Assembly: GCF_003576475.1 (NCBI RefSeq)
Contig: NZ_QWGR01000015.1
Coordinates: forward strand, 1-64,000
DNA from: Maribellus luteus
Lineage (GTDB): Bacteria; Bacteroidota; Bacteroidia; Bacteroidales; Prolixibacteraceae
Direction of reading: 5' to 3'
DNA length: 64,000 bases
Shown: positions 7,945 through 16,770 of the stretch, piece by piece
Position numbering within the stretch: the first letter of the stretch is position 1
How the letters are laid out: every line of letters begins with the position of its first letter
The notes under the pieces: model-generated
The model's input: only the letters and a program-made list of their open reading frames with translations
Databases searched by the model: none
What the model was told of the DNA's origin: nothing
Position numbers and translations under genes: made by a program

Positions 7945-8037
7945 AGGTGTGTCAGAAATAGCTAATCCGACCATAAAAACACCCAAAATCGGGGTAAAGT
8001 GTGTTGAAATTGCGACTTTTTGATGGTCCTGACACCT
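7945..8037. repeat. Imperfect long inverted repeat upstream of the restriction operon
   Basis: AGGTGTGTCAG (7945-7955) faces CTGACACCT (8029-8037), differing by a 2-base insertion. GACCAT (7969-7974) pairs with ATGGTC (8023-8028), and AAAAA (7975-7979) with TTTTT (8017-8021). An inner AACAC...GTGTGTT with CCC/GGGG extends the symmetry. It could be a regulator-binding site or folded leader about 250 bases upstream of hsdM. Confidence 0.5.
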
Positions 8038-8226
8038 GTATTTACAACAAAGAAATCGCAGTTGCATTTATACCAGATACGCAAACACCCGGGGGTACTT
8101 ACCAATTGAGAGCCTGTATACAATACGTAGGGGGCGCCTACGCTCGCGCAAAACACAAAAATTTTTGCAAAACTCAGTCGCTGGAAACATTGCCCAAGGA
8201 ACAGGATAAGATTTAAAACGGATTGT

Positions 8227-8234
8227 TATCTTTG
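8227..8234 (+). promoter_or_regulatory. Candidate -7 box for the restriction operon
   Basis: TATCTTTG matches the Bacteroidota -7 consensus TAnnTTTG and lies 57 bases before the hsdM ATG. No TTTG at the usual -33 spacing is visible, so support is partial. Confidence 0.4.
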
Positions 8235-8291
8235 GTTTGCTATTACAAAATAGCCACATCAATGAAAAAACGATTCAGATAAGAACCAAAC

Positions 8292-9746
8292 ATGTTCGAA
8301 CAAACATTTAGGAATATAGACGACGTACTATACAAGGACGCAGGAGCAGATAGTGAACTCGATTACATAGGACAAACCTCATGGATAATGTTTTTACGTT
8401 ACCTCGAAGACCTTGAACAGGATAAAGCGGACGAAGCAGAGCTTCGAGGTCAAACCTACGAGTACATCATAGACGAAGAGTATCGCTGGAAAAACTGGGC
8501 GATGCCCAAAGGACCAGATGGAAAACTCGATCATCACAAAGCAATGACCGGACCCGACCTGGTACAGTTTGTAGACCTTAAACTCTTCCCATATCTCGCA
8601 GGCTTTAAGCAGAAAGCAGACAGTCCGCAGACCATAGAATACAAGATCGGTGAAATATTCAGCGAGTTGAAGAACAAGATCCAGAGTGGGTACAACCTAC
8701 GCGATATCATTGGGTACGCTGATGAGTTACCCTTCCGTTCCACCAAAGATAAGCACGAACTGAGTCACCTGTACGAGACTAAGATCAAAAACATGGGTAA
8801 CGCCGGACGTAACGGAGGACAATACTACACTCCCCGTCCGTTGATTAGAGCCATGATACAGGTTACCGATCCGCAGATTGGAGAAAAGGTGTACGATGGA
8901 GCCGTGGGGTCAGCAGGTTTCCTCTGTGAGGCGTACGAGTACATGTACAAACGCATGGACAAAACCACGGACAACCTGACCACGATACAAAAGGAAACCT
9001 TCTATGGTAAGGAGAAGAAAAACCTTGCCTACGTGATCGGTATCATGAATATGATCCTGCACGGTATAGAGGCACCCAACATTATCCATACGAATACACT
9101 GGGCGAAAGTATCCGTGACATACAGGAGAAAGACCGTTACCACGTAATACTTGCAAACCCACCGTTTGGAGGAAAGGAGCGTAAGGAGGTACAACAGAAC
9201 TTCGACATCAAGACCGGAGAGACGGCCTTCCTATTCCTACAGCACTTTATCAAGTCGCTGAAGACCGGAGGACGTGCGGCCATCGTCATCAAAAACACTT
9301 TTCTTAGTAATACAGACAACGCGAGTATTAGCTTGCGCAAACACTTACTCGAAAGCTGTAACCTGCATACGATACTCGATATGCCCCAAGGAACGTTTCT
9401 GGGTGCTGGTGTTAAAACCGTGGTGCTGTTCTTTCAGAAGGGAGAACCAACAAAAACCACATGGTACTATCAGCTTAATCCGGGGCGTACATTGGGTAAA
9501 ACCAATCCATTGAATGATGTGGACATGGAAGCCTTTGTAAAAGCACAGGTAGCCAAACCCGAAACAGAACAAAGCTGGAACCTCACATTCGTAGATGTTG
9601 ATGAAAACACCTATGATCTGAGTGTAAAGAATCCAAACACACCCGAGGAAGATCCGCTTCGCAGCCCACAGGAGATATTAGCAGAGATGGAAAGCCTTGA
9701 TGCCGAAACCAGTTCCATTCTTCAAACGATAAAAGATTTGTTATGA
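8292..9746 (+). CDS. hsdM: Type I restriction-modification methyltransferase subunit (M)
   Basis: A 484-residue N6-adenine methyltransferase that, with the S subunit, methylates the type I target site using S-adenosylmethionine. An HsdM N-terminal domain (residues 1-140) is followed by the N6-Mtase fold with SAM motif I as DGAVGSAGF (202-210) and catalytic motif IV NPPF (289-292). Motif I differs from the common DPACGSGGF, probably a subfamily variant. The stop overlaps the hsdS start by 4 bases (ATGA), showing translational coupling. Head of the hsdM-hsdS-KAP-hsdR operon. Confidence 0.95.
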   Translation: MFEQTFRNIDDVLYKDAGADSELDYIGQTSWIMFLRYLEDLEQDKADEAELRGQTYEYIIDEEYRWKNWAMPKGPDGKLDHHKAMTGPDLVQFVDLKLFPYLAGFKQKADSPQTIEYKIGEIFSELKNKIQSGYNLRDIIGYADELPFRSTKDKHELSHLYETKIKNMGNAGRNGGQYYTPRPLIRAMIQVTDPQIGEKVYDGAVGSAGFLCEAYEYMYKRMDKTTDNLTTIQKETFYGKEKKNLAYVIGIMNMILHGIEAPNIIHTNTLGESIRDIQEKDRYHVILANPPFGGKERKEVQQNFDIKTGETAFLFLQHFIKSLKTGGRAAIVIKNTFLSNTDNASISLRKHLLESCNLHTILDMPQGTFLGAGVKTVVLFFQKGEPTKTTWYYQLNPGRTLGKTNPLNDVDMEAFVKAQVAKPETEQSWNLTFVDVDENTYDLSVKNPNTPEEDPLRSPQEILAEMESLDAETSSILQTIKDLL

Positions 9747-10999
9747 AGAAAGGATGGGAGATTAAAACACTAAATAGCGTCTGTGATAAGACTTCTAATA
9801 TAAAGTGGCAGAAGTCAGATGATGCATCGTATAAATATATTGACCTCAGTTCTGTTTCCAGAGAGAGCTTGAAGATCACAGAAACGACACAAATAAACTC
9901 ATTAAATGCCCCCAGTAGAGCAAAGAAGATTGTGAATGAAGGAGATGTAATCTTTGCAACAACAAGACCAACGCTTAAAAGAGTAACGCTTATCCCAAAA
10001 GAGTATGATGGACAGATATGCAGTACTGGGTATACTGTCTTACGGGCAAAGAGCAACAAGATACTACCTGAACTAATATATTACTGTCTACAGACAGAAT
10101 CTTTTATGGAACGGATGGAAACGTTGCAAAGAGGAGCAAGTTATCCCGCTGTAACGGACATGGATGTAAAAAAGACACAGATCTTACTACCACCACTCCC
10201 CGAGCAGCAACAAATAGTAAACATCCTAGACCAGGCCTTCGCTGCCATCGACAAAGCCAAAGCCAATATCGAGCGCAACCTTCAAAACGCAAAGGAGTTG
10301 TTCCAGAGTGAGCTTAACCGGGTGTTCTCCCAGCGGGGAGAGGGATGGAAGGAGAAGACATTGATGGATGTAGCACTTGAATTTGGAAGAGGAAAGTCCA
10401 AACATAGACCACGAAATGATGCCAAGTTGTACGGAGGTAAATATCCGTTCGTACAAACAGGAGATGTTAGAAACGCGAACAAACATATAAGGAGTTATAC
10501 CCAAACTTATAACGAAGTTGGCCTGGCGCAAAGTAAGCTATGGTCTAAAGGCACAATTTGTATAACTATCGCAGCTAACATTGCAGAAACAGCAATTTTA
10601 GATTTCGATGGTTGTTTCCCTGACAGTATAATTGGATTACAGGTTAATCCAGATAAAGCAATCACTGAATTCGCCTACTACGCTTTACAATTTCTGAAGG
10701 CAAAACTACAAGCATTAGGCAAAGGCAGCGCACAAGACAATATAAATCTGGGAACGTTCCAAAGCCAGTACTTCCCATTTCCAAACATCGAAACGCAGCA
10801 GGATGTCGTTAAAAAGTTAGATGGACTACTGAATCTATCGATAACCTTGGAAGAGAAGTATTGCAATAAAATAGAGCAGTTGGACGAACTCAAAAAGTCC
10901 ATCCTACAAAAAGCCTTTACAGGAGAGATAACAGCAAGCGAATATAAACTAACAGACACAGAGGAGTTGGATATGGTGGCGGAGGAGAAAGACAACTAA
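9743..10999 (+). CDS. hsdS: Type I restriction-modification specificity subunit (S)
   Basis: A 418-residue DNA-recognition subunit with two target-recognition domains (about 1-150 and 205-365), each followed by a conserved helix: PLPEQQQIVNILDQAFAAID (about 152-172) and the weaker TQQDVVKKLDGLLNLSITLE near the C-terminus, ending ILQKAFTGEI. The two variable halves set a bipartite target that cannot be predicted from sequence. Full-length with no disruption. No inverted duplicate of hsdS is in the window, so phase variation by inversion is not indicated. Confidence 0.93.
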   Translation: MKKGWEIKTLNSVCDKTSNIKWQKSDDASYKYIDLSSVSRESLKITETTQINSLNAPSRAKKIVNEGDVIFATTRPTLKRVTLIPKEYDGQICSTGYTVLRAKSNKILPELIYYCLQTESFMERMETLQRGASYPAVTDMDVKKTQILLPPLPEQQQIVNILDQAFAAIDKAKANIERNLQNAKELFQSELNRVFSQRGEGWKEKTLMDVALEFGRGKSKHRPRNDAKLYGGKYPFVQTGDVRNANKHIRSYTQTYNEVGLAQSKLWSKGTICITIAANIAETAILDFDGCFPDSIIGLQVNPDKAITEFAYYALQFLKAKLQALGKGSAQDNINLGTFQSQYFPFPNIETQQDVVKKLDGLLNLSITLEEKYCNKIEQLDELKKSILQKAFTGEITASEYKLTDTEELDMVAEEKDN

Positions 11000-11010
11000 A
11001 TCAACCGCAT

Positions 11011-12405
11011 ATGATACTCAAGCACAGAGAACTGGATATACCCCCTGAAAATCCCTTTGCAAACTGCAAATTGAAACGTTACAGATATGCACAAGCATTG
11101 ACTGATATAGTAACGAATTATTCCGATGGATTTGTCTTGGCGATTAACAACGAATGGGGAACCGGGAAAACCACTTTTGTAAAGATGTGGAAACAGTATC
11201 TTCACAACCAAGGCTTTGAAACGCTTTATTTTAACGCATGGGAGAACGATTTTGAGAATGGTGCCCTTGCAGCTCTGATGGCAGAACTATCAACACTCCA
11301 GGATGAATCGACGAAAGAAATCTTTAAAAAAGTACTAAAAACCGGAGCGAAACTCGCAAAAAGCGCAATACCAATCCTACTAAAAGCTGCGGCCGCGAAG
11401 TATCTTGACAAGGACGAGTTAAAAGATCTACTTGCAGAAGTCACTGACAGTGCAAACGAGCTCTTACATATACAAATAGAAGAGTATACAACGAAGAAGA
11501 AAGGATTGGTCGAATTCAAGGAATCGCTTAGTACATACATTCGTGAAACATCAGGAGAAAAACCTATTGTATTCATCATAGATGAGCTTGACCGATGTCG
11601 TCCAGATTATGCTGTAGAGGTATTAGAAAAAGTAAAACACTTCTTCGATGTTCCAGGTATAGTTTTCGTACTCTCAATAGACAAGACACAGCTTGGACAT
11701 GCTGTTCGAGGACACTATGGAAGTGAAAAAATTGCAGCCGAAGAGTATTTGCGAAGGTTCATTGATATCGAATATTCAATCCCTGAACCAGAAATCACGG
11801 AATGGGTAGAGTACTTGTTTGAATACTTTGGCTTTTTAGAATTTTATGAAAATATCCCAAAAAGAAATAGTCAAGAGGAATATGATGCCTTTAGAAAGAT
11901 ACTTAAATATCTGTTTATCAAGCAAAGGCTAAGTCTCAGGATGCACGAAAAAATATTTGCCCAAGCCAGTATCGCCTTTAAAACTTTTGGTCGATCACAG
12001 GTAATACCAGCAGTATTCATATTCCTTATTTATATAAAAACTTATCATGAGGAATTATACAAATCAATTCGCAATGTCGAGTTAACACCACAACAGCTAC
12101 TGGACAGTATCGAGGAGTTATTAAAGAACTTCATCTCAGATGATGTAAGGCATCATTTTCTAAATATGGAAGCCCAACTGATAACACTATACGATAACAC
12201 TTTTATCCGGAAAACTCAGAAATCAGGCATATATAAAAGTGAAGGTGGGGAAATAAAATACATAGTAAAAACGAGATTCGAAGGGCCAGTAAATTACAAA
12301 CTACATGATTTACTAAAGCACATAAACGAAAGATCTGAATACTTTTCCACACCTATTGAGTATTTGATTGGGAAGATAGATCTAACAGAACGAATTAAAC
12401 TATAA
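11011..12405 (+). CDS. KAP-family P-loop NTPase inside the restriction operon
   Basis: A 464-residue KAP-family NTPase (STAND-related P-loop class). Walker A is NNEWGTGKTTFV (GTGKTT at 50-55) and Walker B IVFIIDELDRCRPD (DELD 191-194), followed by the typical EVLEKVKHFFDVPGIVFVLS and a sensor-like GHAVRGHYGSE. Between the Walker motifs a hydrophobic stretch (KLAKSAIPILLKAAAAKYL) may touch the membrane, as KAP proteins often carry membrane helices there. It starts 11 bases after hsdS and ends 2 bases before hsdR, so it is translated with the restriction subunits. Its role is unknown; KAP NTPases recur in phage-defence loci, which suggests an added defence or control function. No effector domain is evident in the C-terminal half. 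Confidence 0.88.
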   Translation: MILKHRELDIPPENPFANCKLKRYRYAQALTDIVTNYSDGFVLAINNEWGTGKTTFVKMWKQYLHNQGFETLYFNAWENDFENGALAALMAELSTLQDESTKEIFKKVLKTGAKLAKSAIPILLKAAAAKYLDKDELKDLLAEVTDSANELLHIQIEEYTTKKKGLVEFKESLSTYIRETSGEKPIVFIIDELDRCRPDYAVEVLEKVKHFFDVPGIVFVLSIDKTQLGHAVRGHYGSEKIAAEEYLRRFIDIEYSIPEPEITEWVEYLFEYFGFLEFYENIPKRNSQEEYDAFRKILKYLFIKQRLSLRMHEKIFAQASIAFKTFGRSQVIPAVFIFLIYIKTYHEELYKSIRNVELTPQQLLDSIEELLKNFISDDVRHHFLNMEAQLITLYDNTFIRKTQKSGIYKSEGGEIKYIVKTRFEGPVNYKLHDLLKHINERSEYFSTPIEYLIGKIDLTERIKL

Positions 12406-12407
12406 GT

Positions 12408-14816
12408 ATGAACGAATCGCAAACGCAATACGAACTTATAGAACCATCCCTACGTAAAGCCGGATGGGGCGAAGTGGAAGGTAGTAAAGTACGAAAAGAA
12501 CACCCGATCTCACAAGGTAGGCTTATCGGCAACAGGAGGCGAAGTCAACCGATCCGGGCAGACTATGTACTGGAATACAAAAACCGTTATCTCGCGGTAG
12601 TTGAAGCCAAATCAAACGAAAAACATTACACCACCGGCGTAGCGCAGGCAAAGGATTATGCTGAGCGTTTACACATACGATTCACCTACGCAACCAACGG
12701 CGACAAGATATACGGTATCGACATGCACGAAGGTACCGAGGGCGATGTAAGCAAGTACCCCAGTCCGGAGGAACTCTGGAACATGACCTTTGTTCAACCC
12801 ACCACCACAGAAGAGGAGGAGAAAGAACAATGGCGCGAACGCTTGTTTGCGATTCCGTTCGAAGACCGCAGTGGTACCTGGCAACCCCGCTACTATCAAC
12901 ACAATGCCATTAACAAGGTCCTTGAAGCCGTAGCCGACGGGAAAGACAAAATACTCTTAACGCTTGCAACTGGTACAGGGAAAACAGCGATAGCTTTTCA
13001 GATAGCATGGAAATTGTTTCACGCAAAGTGGAACATCCGACGAGACGGAGAACGGAGTCCACGAGTACTGTTTCTTGCTGATCGGAATATATTAGCAGAT
13101 CAGGCTTTTAACGCTTTCAATGCGTTTGAGGAGGAAGCCCTGATACGCATACGACCATCAGAGATCAAGAAAAAGGGACATGTACCCAAGAATGGTAGTG
13201 TCTTTTTTACCATCTTTCAAACTTTCATGAGTGGTGGGAACGGAGAGGCCATGGATGTGAAACAAGTACGGGAACCGTACTTTGGAGAATATCCACAAGA
13301 TTACTTTGACTTTATCATCATAGACGAGTGCCACCGTGGAGGAGCCAACGACGAAAGCTCGTGGCGCGAGATCATGGAGTATTTCAGCCCGGCAGTACAG
13401 CTCGGTTTAACTGCAACTCCAAAACGCGATGTAAACGCCGATACGTACCGTTATTTCGGTGATCCGGTGTATGAGTACTCCTTGAAGGATGGTATCAATG
13501 ACGGCTTCCTAACGCCCTTTAAAGTGCAGGAGATTAAAACTACCATCGATGAGTATGAGTACTCACCTGACGACATTGTTGATAGTGGAGAAATAGATTC
13601 GGAACGTAAGTACACAGAGGAAGATTTCAACCGTATTATACAGATCATAGATCGAGAGCAGTTCAGGGTGAAGAAACTCATGGAACTGATGAACCAAAAC
13701 CAGAAAACACTTGTATTCTGCGCAACTCAGATCCACGCAGCAGCTATCCGGGATGCAATCAACCAGCAAAAGACAAGTACTAATCCAAACTACTGTCATC
13801 GGGTAACAGCCGATGATGGAGCGAGAGGCGAACAACACTTGCGCGACTTCCAGGACAATGAAAAAATCATACCAACCGTGCTAACAACTTCACAGAAGTT
13901 GAGCACCGGCGTAGATGCACCAGAGATCAGAAACATAGCTCTCCTAAGACCTGTCAACTCCATGGTGGAGTTCAAGCAGATCATAGGACGTGGCACACGT
14001 TTGTTTGATGGGAAAGATTACTTCACGATATACGATTTTGTAGGTGCACACAAGCACTTTAAAGATCCGGAATGGGATGGTCCACCGTTACCACCACCAG
14101 AACCGGGTCCATATCGTACACCAAAGCCTTGTCCGGTTTGTGGTGAGCGTCCATGTATATGTGGAGTGGAAGACCCTCCACCATGTCCCGAGTGCGGAAA
14201 CTCTCCCTGCGTATGCGAGAAACCACCTCGGCAGATCATCGAAGTCAAGTTGTCGCAACACAATGTACTACAACTTGACTCAATGGTTAGAACATCATTC
14301 TACAGTCCTGACGGTAAATTGATGTCTGCAGAACAGTTCATCAAGAACCTGTTTGGAGAGCTGCCGGTGCTATTTAAAAACGAAGATGAGCTGCGTAAGA
14401 TTTGGAGCTTACCCGATACACGGAGGAAGCTTCTGGAGGAGCTTAGTGAGAAGGGATATACTCAGGCACAGTTGGAGGATCTGCAGAAACTTGTAAAGGG
14501 AGAAGACAGCGATCTGTACGATGTACTATCATATATTGCCTGGCACCGAAACATGATTCCTCGTCAGGAGCGAGCGGAAAAAGCGAAAATCCACTTCGAC
14601 AGTTACAGCCCATCACAGCAGGAGTTTCTGAACTATGTACTTGACCAATACGTTCAGTCCGGTGTGCAAGAGCTTGACGGAGATAAACTGTCTCAACTAC
14701 TCATCCTGAAGTACCATGCCTTGACTGACGCAAAAGCAGCCTTAGGAGACATCCCAACGATCAGGGAGACGTTCATCGGATTTCAGGAGTATCTGTATGA
14801 GAAGGGGGCAGTTTAG
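12408..14816 (+). CDS. hsdR: Type I restriction endonuclease motor subunit (R)
   Basis: An 802-residue ATP-dependent translocase-nuclease. The N-terminal PD-(D/E)xK nuclease shows D52 and E66-x-K68 (ADYVLEYK, VVEAKS). Helicase motifs follow: Walker A ATGTGKTA (GTGKT 189-193), DECH (306-309), LTATPKR, and motif VI near QIIGRGTRLF. A proline-rich linker then carries eight cysteines in two CPxC...CxC units (575-603), probably a zinc-binding insertion, before a C-terminal domain for M/S assembly. Two bases separate it from the KAP gene. No frameshift, so the restriction system looks intact. Confidence 0.95.
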   Translation: MNESQTQYELIEPSLRKAGWGEVEGSKVRKEHPISQGRLIGNRRRSQPIRADYVLEYKNRYLAVVEAKSNEKHYTTGVAQAKDYAERLHIRFTYATNGDKIYGIDMHEGTEGDVSKYPSPEELWNMTFVQPTTTEEEEKEQWRERLFAIPFEDRSGTWQPRYYQHNAINKVLEAVADGKDKILLTLATGTGKTAIAFQIAWKLFHAKWNIRRDGERSPRVLFLADRNILADQAFNAFNAFEEEALIRIRPSEIKKKGHVPKNGSVFFTIFQTFMSGGNGEAMDVKQVREPYFGEYPQDYFDFIIIDECHRGGANDESSWREIMEYFSPAVQLGLTATPKRDVNADTYRYFGDPVYEYSLKDGINDGFLTPFKVQEIKTTIDEYEYSPDDIVDSGEIDSERKYTEEDFNRIIQIIDREQFRVKKLMELMNQNQKTLVFCATQIHAAAIRDAINQQKTSTNPNYCHRVTADDGARGEQHLRDFQDNEKIIPTVLTTSQKLSTGVDAPEIRNIALLRPVNSMVEFKQIIGRGTRLFDGKDYFTIYDFVGAHKHFKDPEWDGPPLPPPEPGPYRTPKPCPVCGERPCICGVEDPPPCPECGNSPCVCEKPPRQIIEVKLSQHNVLQLDSMVRTSFYSPDGKLMSAEQFIKNLFGELPVLFKNEDELRKIWSLPDTRRKLLEELSEKGYTQAQLEDLQKLVKGEDSDLYDVLSYIAWHRNMIPRQERAEKAKIHFDSYSPSQQEFLNYVLDQYVQSGVQELDGDKLSQLLILKYHALTDAKAALGDIPTIRETFIGFQEYLYEKGAV

Positions 14817-14821
14817 TTAAG

Positions 14822-14883
14822 AAGGAAAATAATCCGAGATGCAAGGAAAAATAACCCGAGACATAAGGGAAAATAATCCGAGA
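14822..14883 (+). repeat. Three iteron-like direct repeats
   Basis: AAGGAAAATAATCCGAGA (14822-14839), a variant with one extra A and a T-to-C change (14843-14861), and AAGGGAAAATAATCCGAGA (14865-14883). Spacing is 21 and 22 bases, two helical turns, as for iterons bound on one face of DNA. They lie between hsdR and the convergent two-winged-helix gene. Alternative: the multiple terminal repeats of an IS21-type insertion sequence, though no istA/istB gene is present. Confidence 0.65.
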
Positions 14884-15022
14884 CCTATAGATACAACATA
14901 GATATAGAGTAAATAAAATCTTCAATAGCATCTGTCCACCCCCTTTTTCATGGTGCAGACACTCGTAAGACGCAATAAAAAGAATACAAGATCTTGTGGC
15001 CTTAACTCTCTATTTTGCAACT

Positions 15023-15763
15023 TTATGGTAAAGCCGGAGGTTTTATTCTATAATGCTTAGCTTTTCTAATGGAGCGTTTGTAGGATGAGACTTGGTGGAT
15101 AGGTTTTAACTGTGGTGGAGCCACATTAACATTTAATCCGAGTAAAGCATAAACATCTACCCGGTACCCTCCTGCAGGATTTGAATCCGTTTTAGGTAAC
15201 TTCGCAATAATACCATGATGCAACAGGGCGTCACGATGCAAACGGAAAGTTGGCATTGTAATTCCCATCACGGAAGCAATTTTTTTATCTGTAAAGTGGA
15301 TCTCATTTACATCGTCAAGAATGAGATGATAGAGTTTAACATTTAACAACCGGTCTCTCCAGTCTATATAGGGATCCCTGATAAAGGACTTTGGAATTCC
15401 ACTCCAATCCAGCCGTGGCTCTTTCAGTTGTTCATACCAGACACTTCGACCATCATTCTTTGTATGCAACTTCACGTAACCTTTATTCTGCAGGACATTA
15501 GCGTATTCAGAGAATGTGGATGACGCAACACCCATCATATCTCCACAAGCCCCCTGAGACTCACTGAAGTGTTTAAAGAATAAACGTGTAATGTACAAGG
15601 TAAACTCTTCGCCTGGCGTAAGAGGAACATCATGCTTCCGTTCAACCTTGACGAATTCAGTAAGCTGTGTATTTAGAATTTTCTTCGGGGAGTTTTTACC
15701 AGAAAGCCGAGTTATCATGTTTGCATCGATTTTTGAGGAGTCAAAAATAGTAAAAGCAACCAA
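15023..15763 (-). CDS. Putative two-winged-helix DNA-binding protein, possible replication initiator
   Basis: A 246-residue soluble basic protein with two winged-helix-like units: GDMMGVASSTFSEYANVLQN with following strands (about 85-120), and KKIASVMGITMPTFRLHRDA with GYRVDVYALLG (about 160-215). The tail is very basic (SYKRSIRKAKHYRIK). The double winged-helix arrangement and iteron-like repeats just beyond its 3' end suggest a plasmid-type Rep protein, but no specific Rep family signature was recognised, so a transcription regulator is equally possible. ATG at 15763. It converges on the hsdR operon. Confidence 0.55.
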   Translation of the reverse strand: MVAFTIFDSSKIDANMITRLSGKNSPKKILNTQLTEFVKVERKHDVPLTPGEEFTLYITRLFFKHFSESQGACGDMMGVASSTFSEYANVLQNKGYVKLHTKNDGRSVWYEQLKEPRLDWSGIPKSFIRDPYIDWRDRLLNVKLYHLILDDVNEIHFTDKKIASVMGITMPTFRLHRDALLHHGIIAKLPKTDSNPAGGYRVDVYALLGLNVNVAPPQLKPIHQVSSYKRSIRKAKHYRIKPPALP

Positions 15764-16136
15764 AATTACTCATTGAATCCACTGCTGCCCTTACGGGTTT
15801 ATTACGGCACCTGGCACGCCATTAAATTTTAGCTTATACCCTGTAGCCAGAAGGATTCAAGTCAAGGGGCAATATCTGTTTTACGAAGTGCACGCAGTAA
15901 AAACTGAATCGCTCCGAAGGACGGCTAACAGAAGAAATAAGCGATCTCAGCCGCCCTTTACTTTTCCCTATGGCAAAGTACCTTTGACACGATTTAAGGG
16001 TATAAGGATTCTCTCTCTGTGAATTGTACTAGGATATTGAAGTTTCTAATGAGTAGTTGTAACCTATAACAAAATAATATGTATACTTAAATAGTCGTGC
16101 GTTCAGCACGATGTGTGTTTGGGGGTTAACATTAGT

Positions 16137-16163
16137 AAAAGGGCGGTTGTTGAACTGCCCTTT
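16137..16163. terminator. Bidirectional terminator hairpin
   Basis: AAAGGGC-G-GTT pairs with AAC-T-GCCCTTT around GTTG, with A-run and T-run flanks. It could stop transcription from either side. Confidence 0.65.
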
Positions 16164-16261
16164 CTTCATTATATATAGTTTGGACACTCCCTGAGAATCC
16201 AATTTCTTCTCATCTAATACGACTCTTAGCTATGTACGTCCAGTTCCGATTCTTAACGGTG

Positions 16262-16700
16262 ATCACCAAGGGAAATGAACGCAAGTGGGTTTCGGTTGGT
16301 GTTCAAGCATAGCGAACCGAAGCGAATGTTATGAAGGTCTCGCAAAAGATAGGTTGAAGAATGAAACCGGTTTGCGGGATATGTACGGAGAGAGGAAGGA
16401 ACGACGTACACGAGAACACCGATCCGCCGGAGGCAATTTAATAATCCGTTCGATGCCTGAAATAACCAGCAGGTGAGCCTAACACGGGCTGCGGTTGGGT
16501 CGTGAGATCTTGTACAAACGAAGGACTACAAGTACTTACGGCACAGAGAAAGCAGCCATGAGGAAGATTGAGGAGCAGCAAAATACATGACAAGCTGCTG
16601 CAAGCACCCGAAGGGCTTTGTGTGAGTTTTATTCCCTTAAAGCAAGCATGATATAAAACTCGTACAAAGGCTTGGCGGGTAGTTTGCCGACGATTGATGA
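16262..16700 (+). ncRNA. Highly structured RNA-like region, possible group II intron fragment
   Basis: A series of nested stems is visible on the plus strand: 16291-16297/16315-16321, 16338-16346/16371-16379 (one wobble), 16352-16355/16365-16368, 16382-16387/16405-16410, 16574-16579/16594-16599, and a 17-bp helix 16616-16632/16653-16669. Such dense pairing without a credible protein suggests a structured RNA. TGAACGCAAGT at 16276-16286 resembles a motif in domain I of group II introns such as Ll.LtrB (from memory). No domain V hairpin and no reverse transcriptase is present, so if it is an intron only the 5' part survives. Other classes of large RNA are possible. Confidence 0.4.
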
Positions 16701-16770
16701 CGAATACCATATTTCCTAAAAAATATAATTTATATTATGAATATATTTAGAAAATTTTAAATGTATTATT

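Larger units (their letters stand above)
7774..8291. other. 518-base divergent intergenic region upstream of hsdM
   Basis: No convincing gene on either strand. It separates the minus-strand small-gene run from the plus-strand restriction operon, so it should hold promoters for both. Visible items: an imperfect inverted repeat at 7945-8037 and a TAnnTTTG box at 8227-8234. Confidence 0.5.
15764..16770. other. 1-kb region without a supported protein gene
   Basis: Frames here are short and unconvincing. Visible items: a small hairpin TCGTGC/GCACGA at 16095-16111, a terminator at 16137-16163, a long structured stretch at 16262-16700, and an A/T-rich leader (16715-16770) before the 136-aa gene. 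The stretch 15764-16090 shows nothing recognisable. Confidence 0.55.

Noticed and set aside
8001-8216. 71-codon plus-strand frame before hsdM
   Set aside because: It begins at a GTG inside the inverted repeat, has no domain or leader and overlaps promoter-like sequence.
9743-10999. Phase-variable hsdS shuffling
   Set aside because: No second hsdS, inverted target-recognition copy or invertase is linked; the recombinase at the island end fits tRNA integration instead.
16285-16710. Short frames on both strands in the structured RNA-like region
   Set aside because: They follow from helix pairing; composition is unlike protein and no leader is present.
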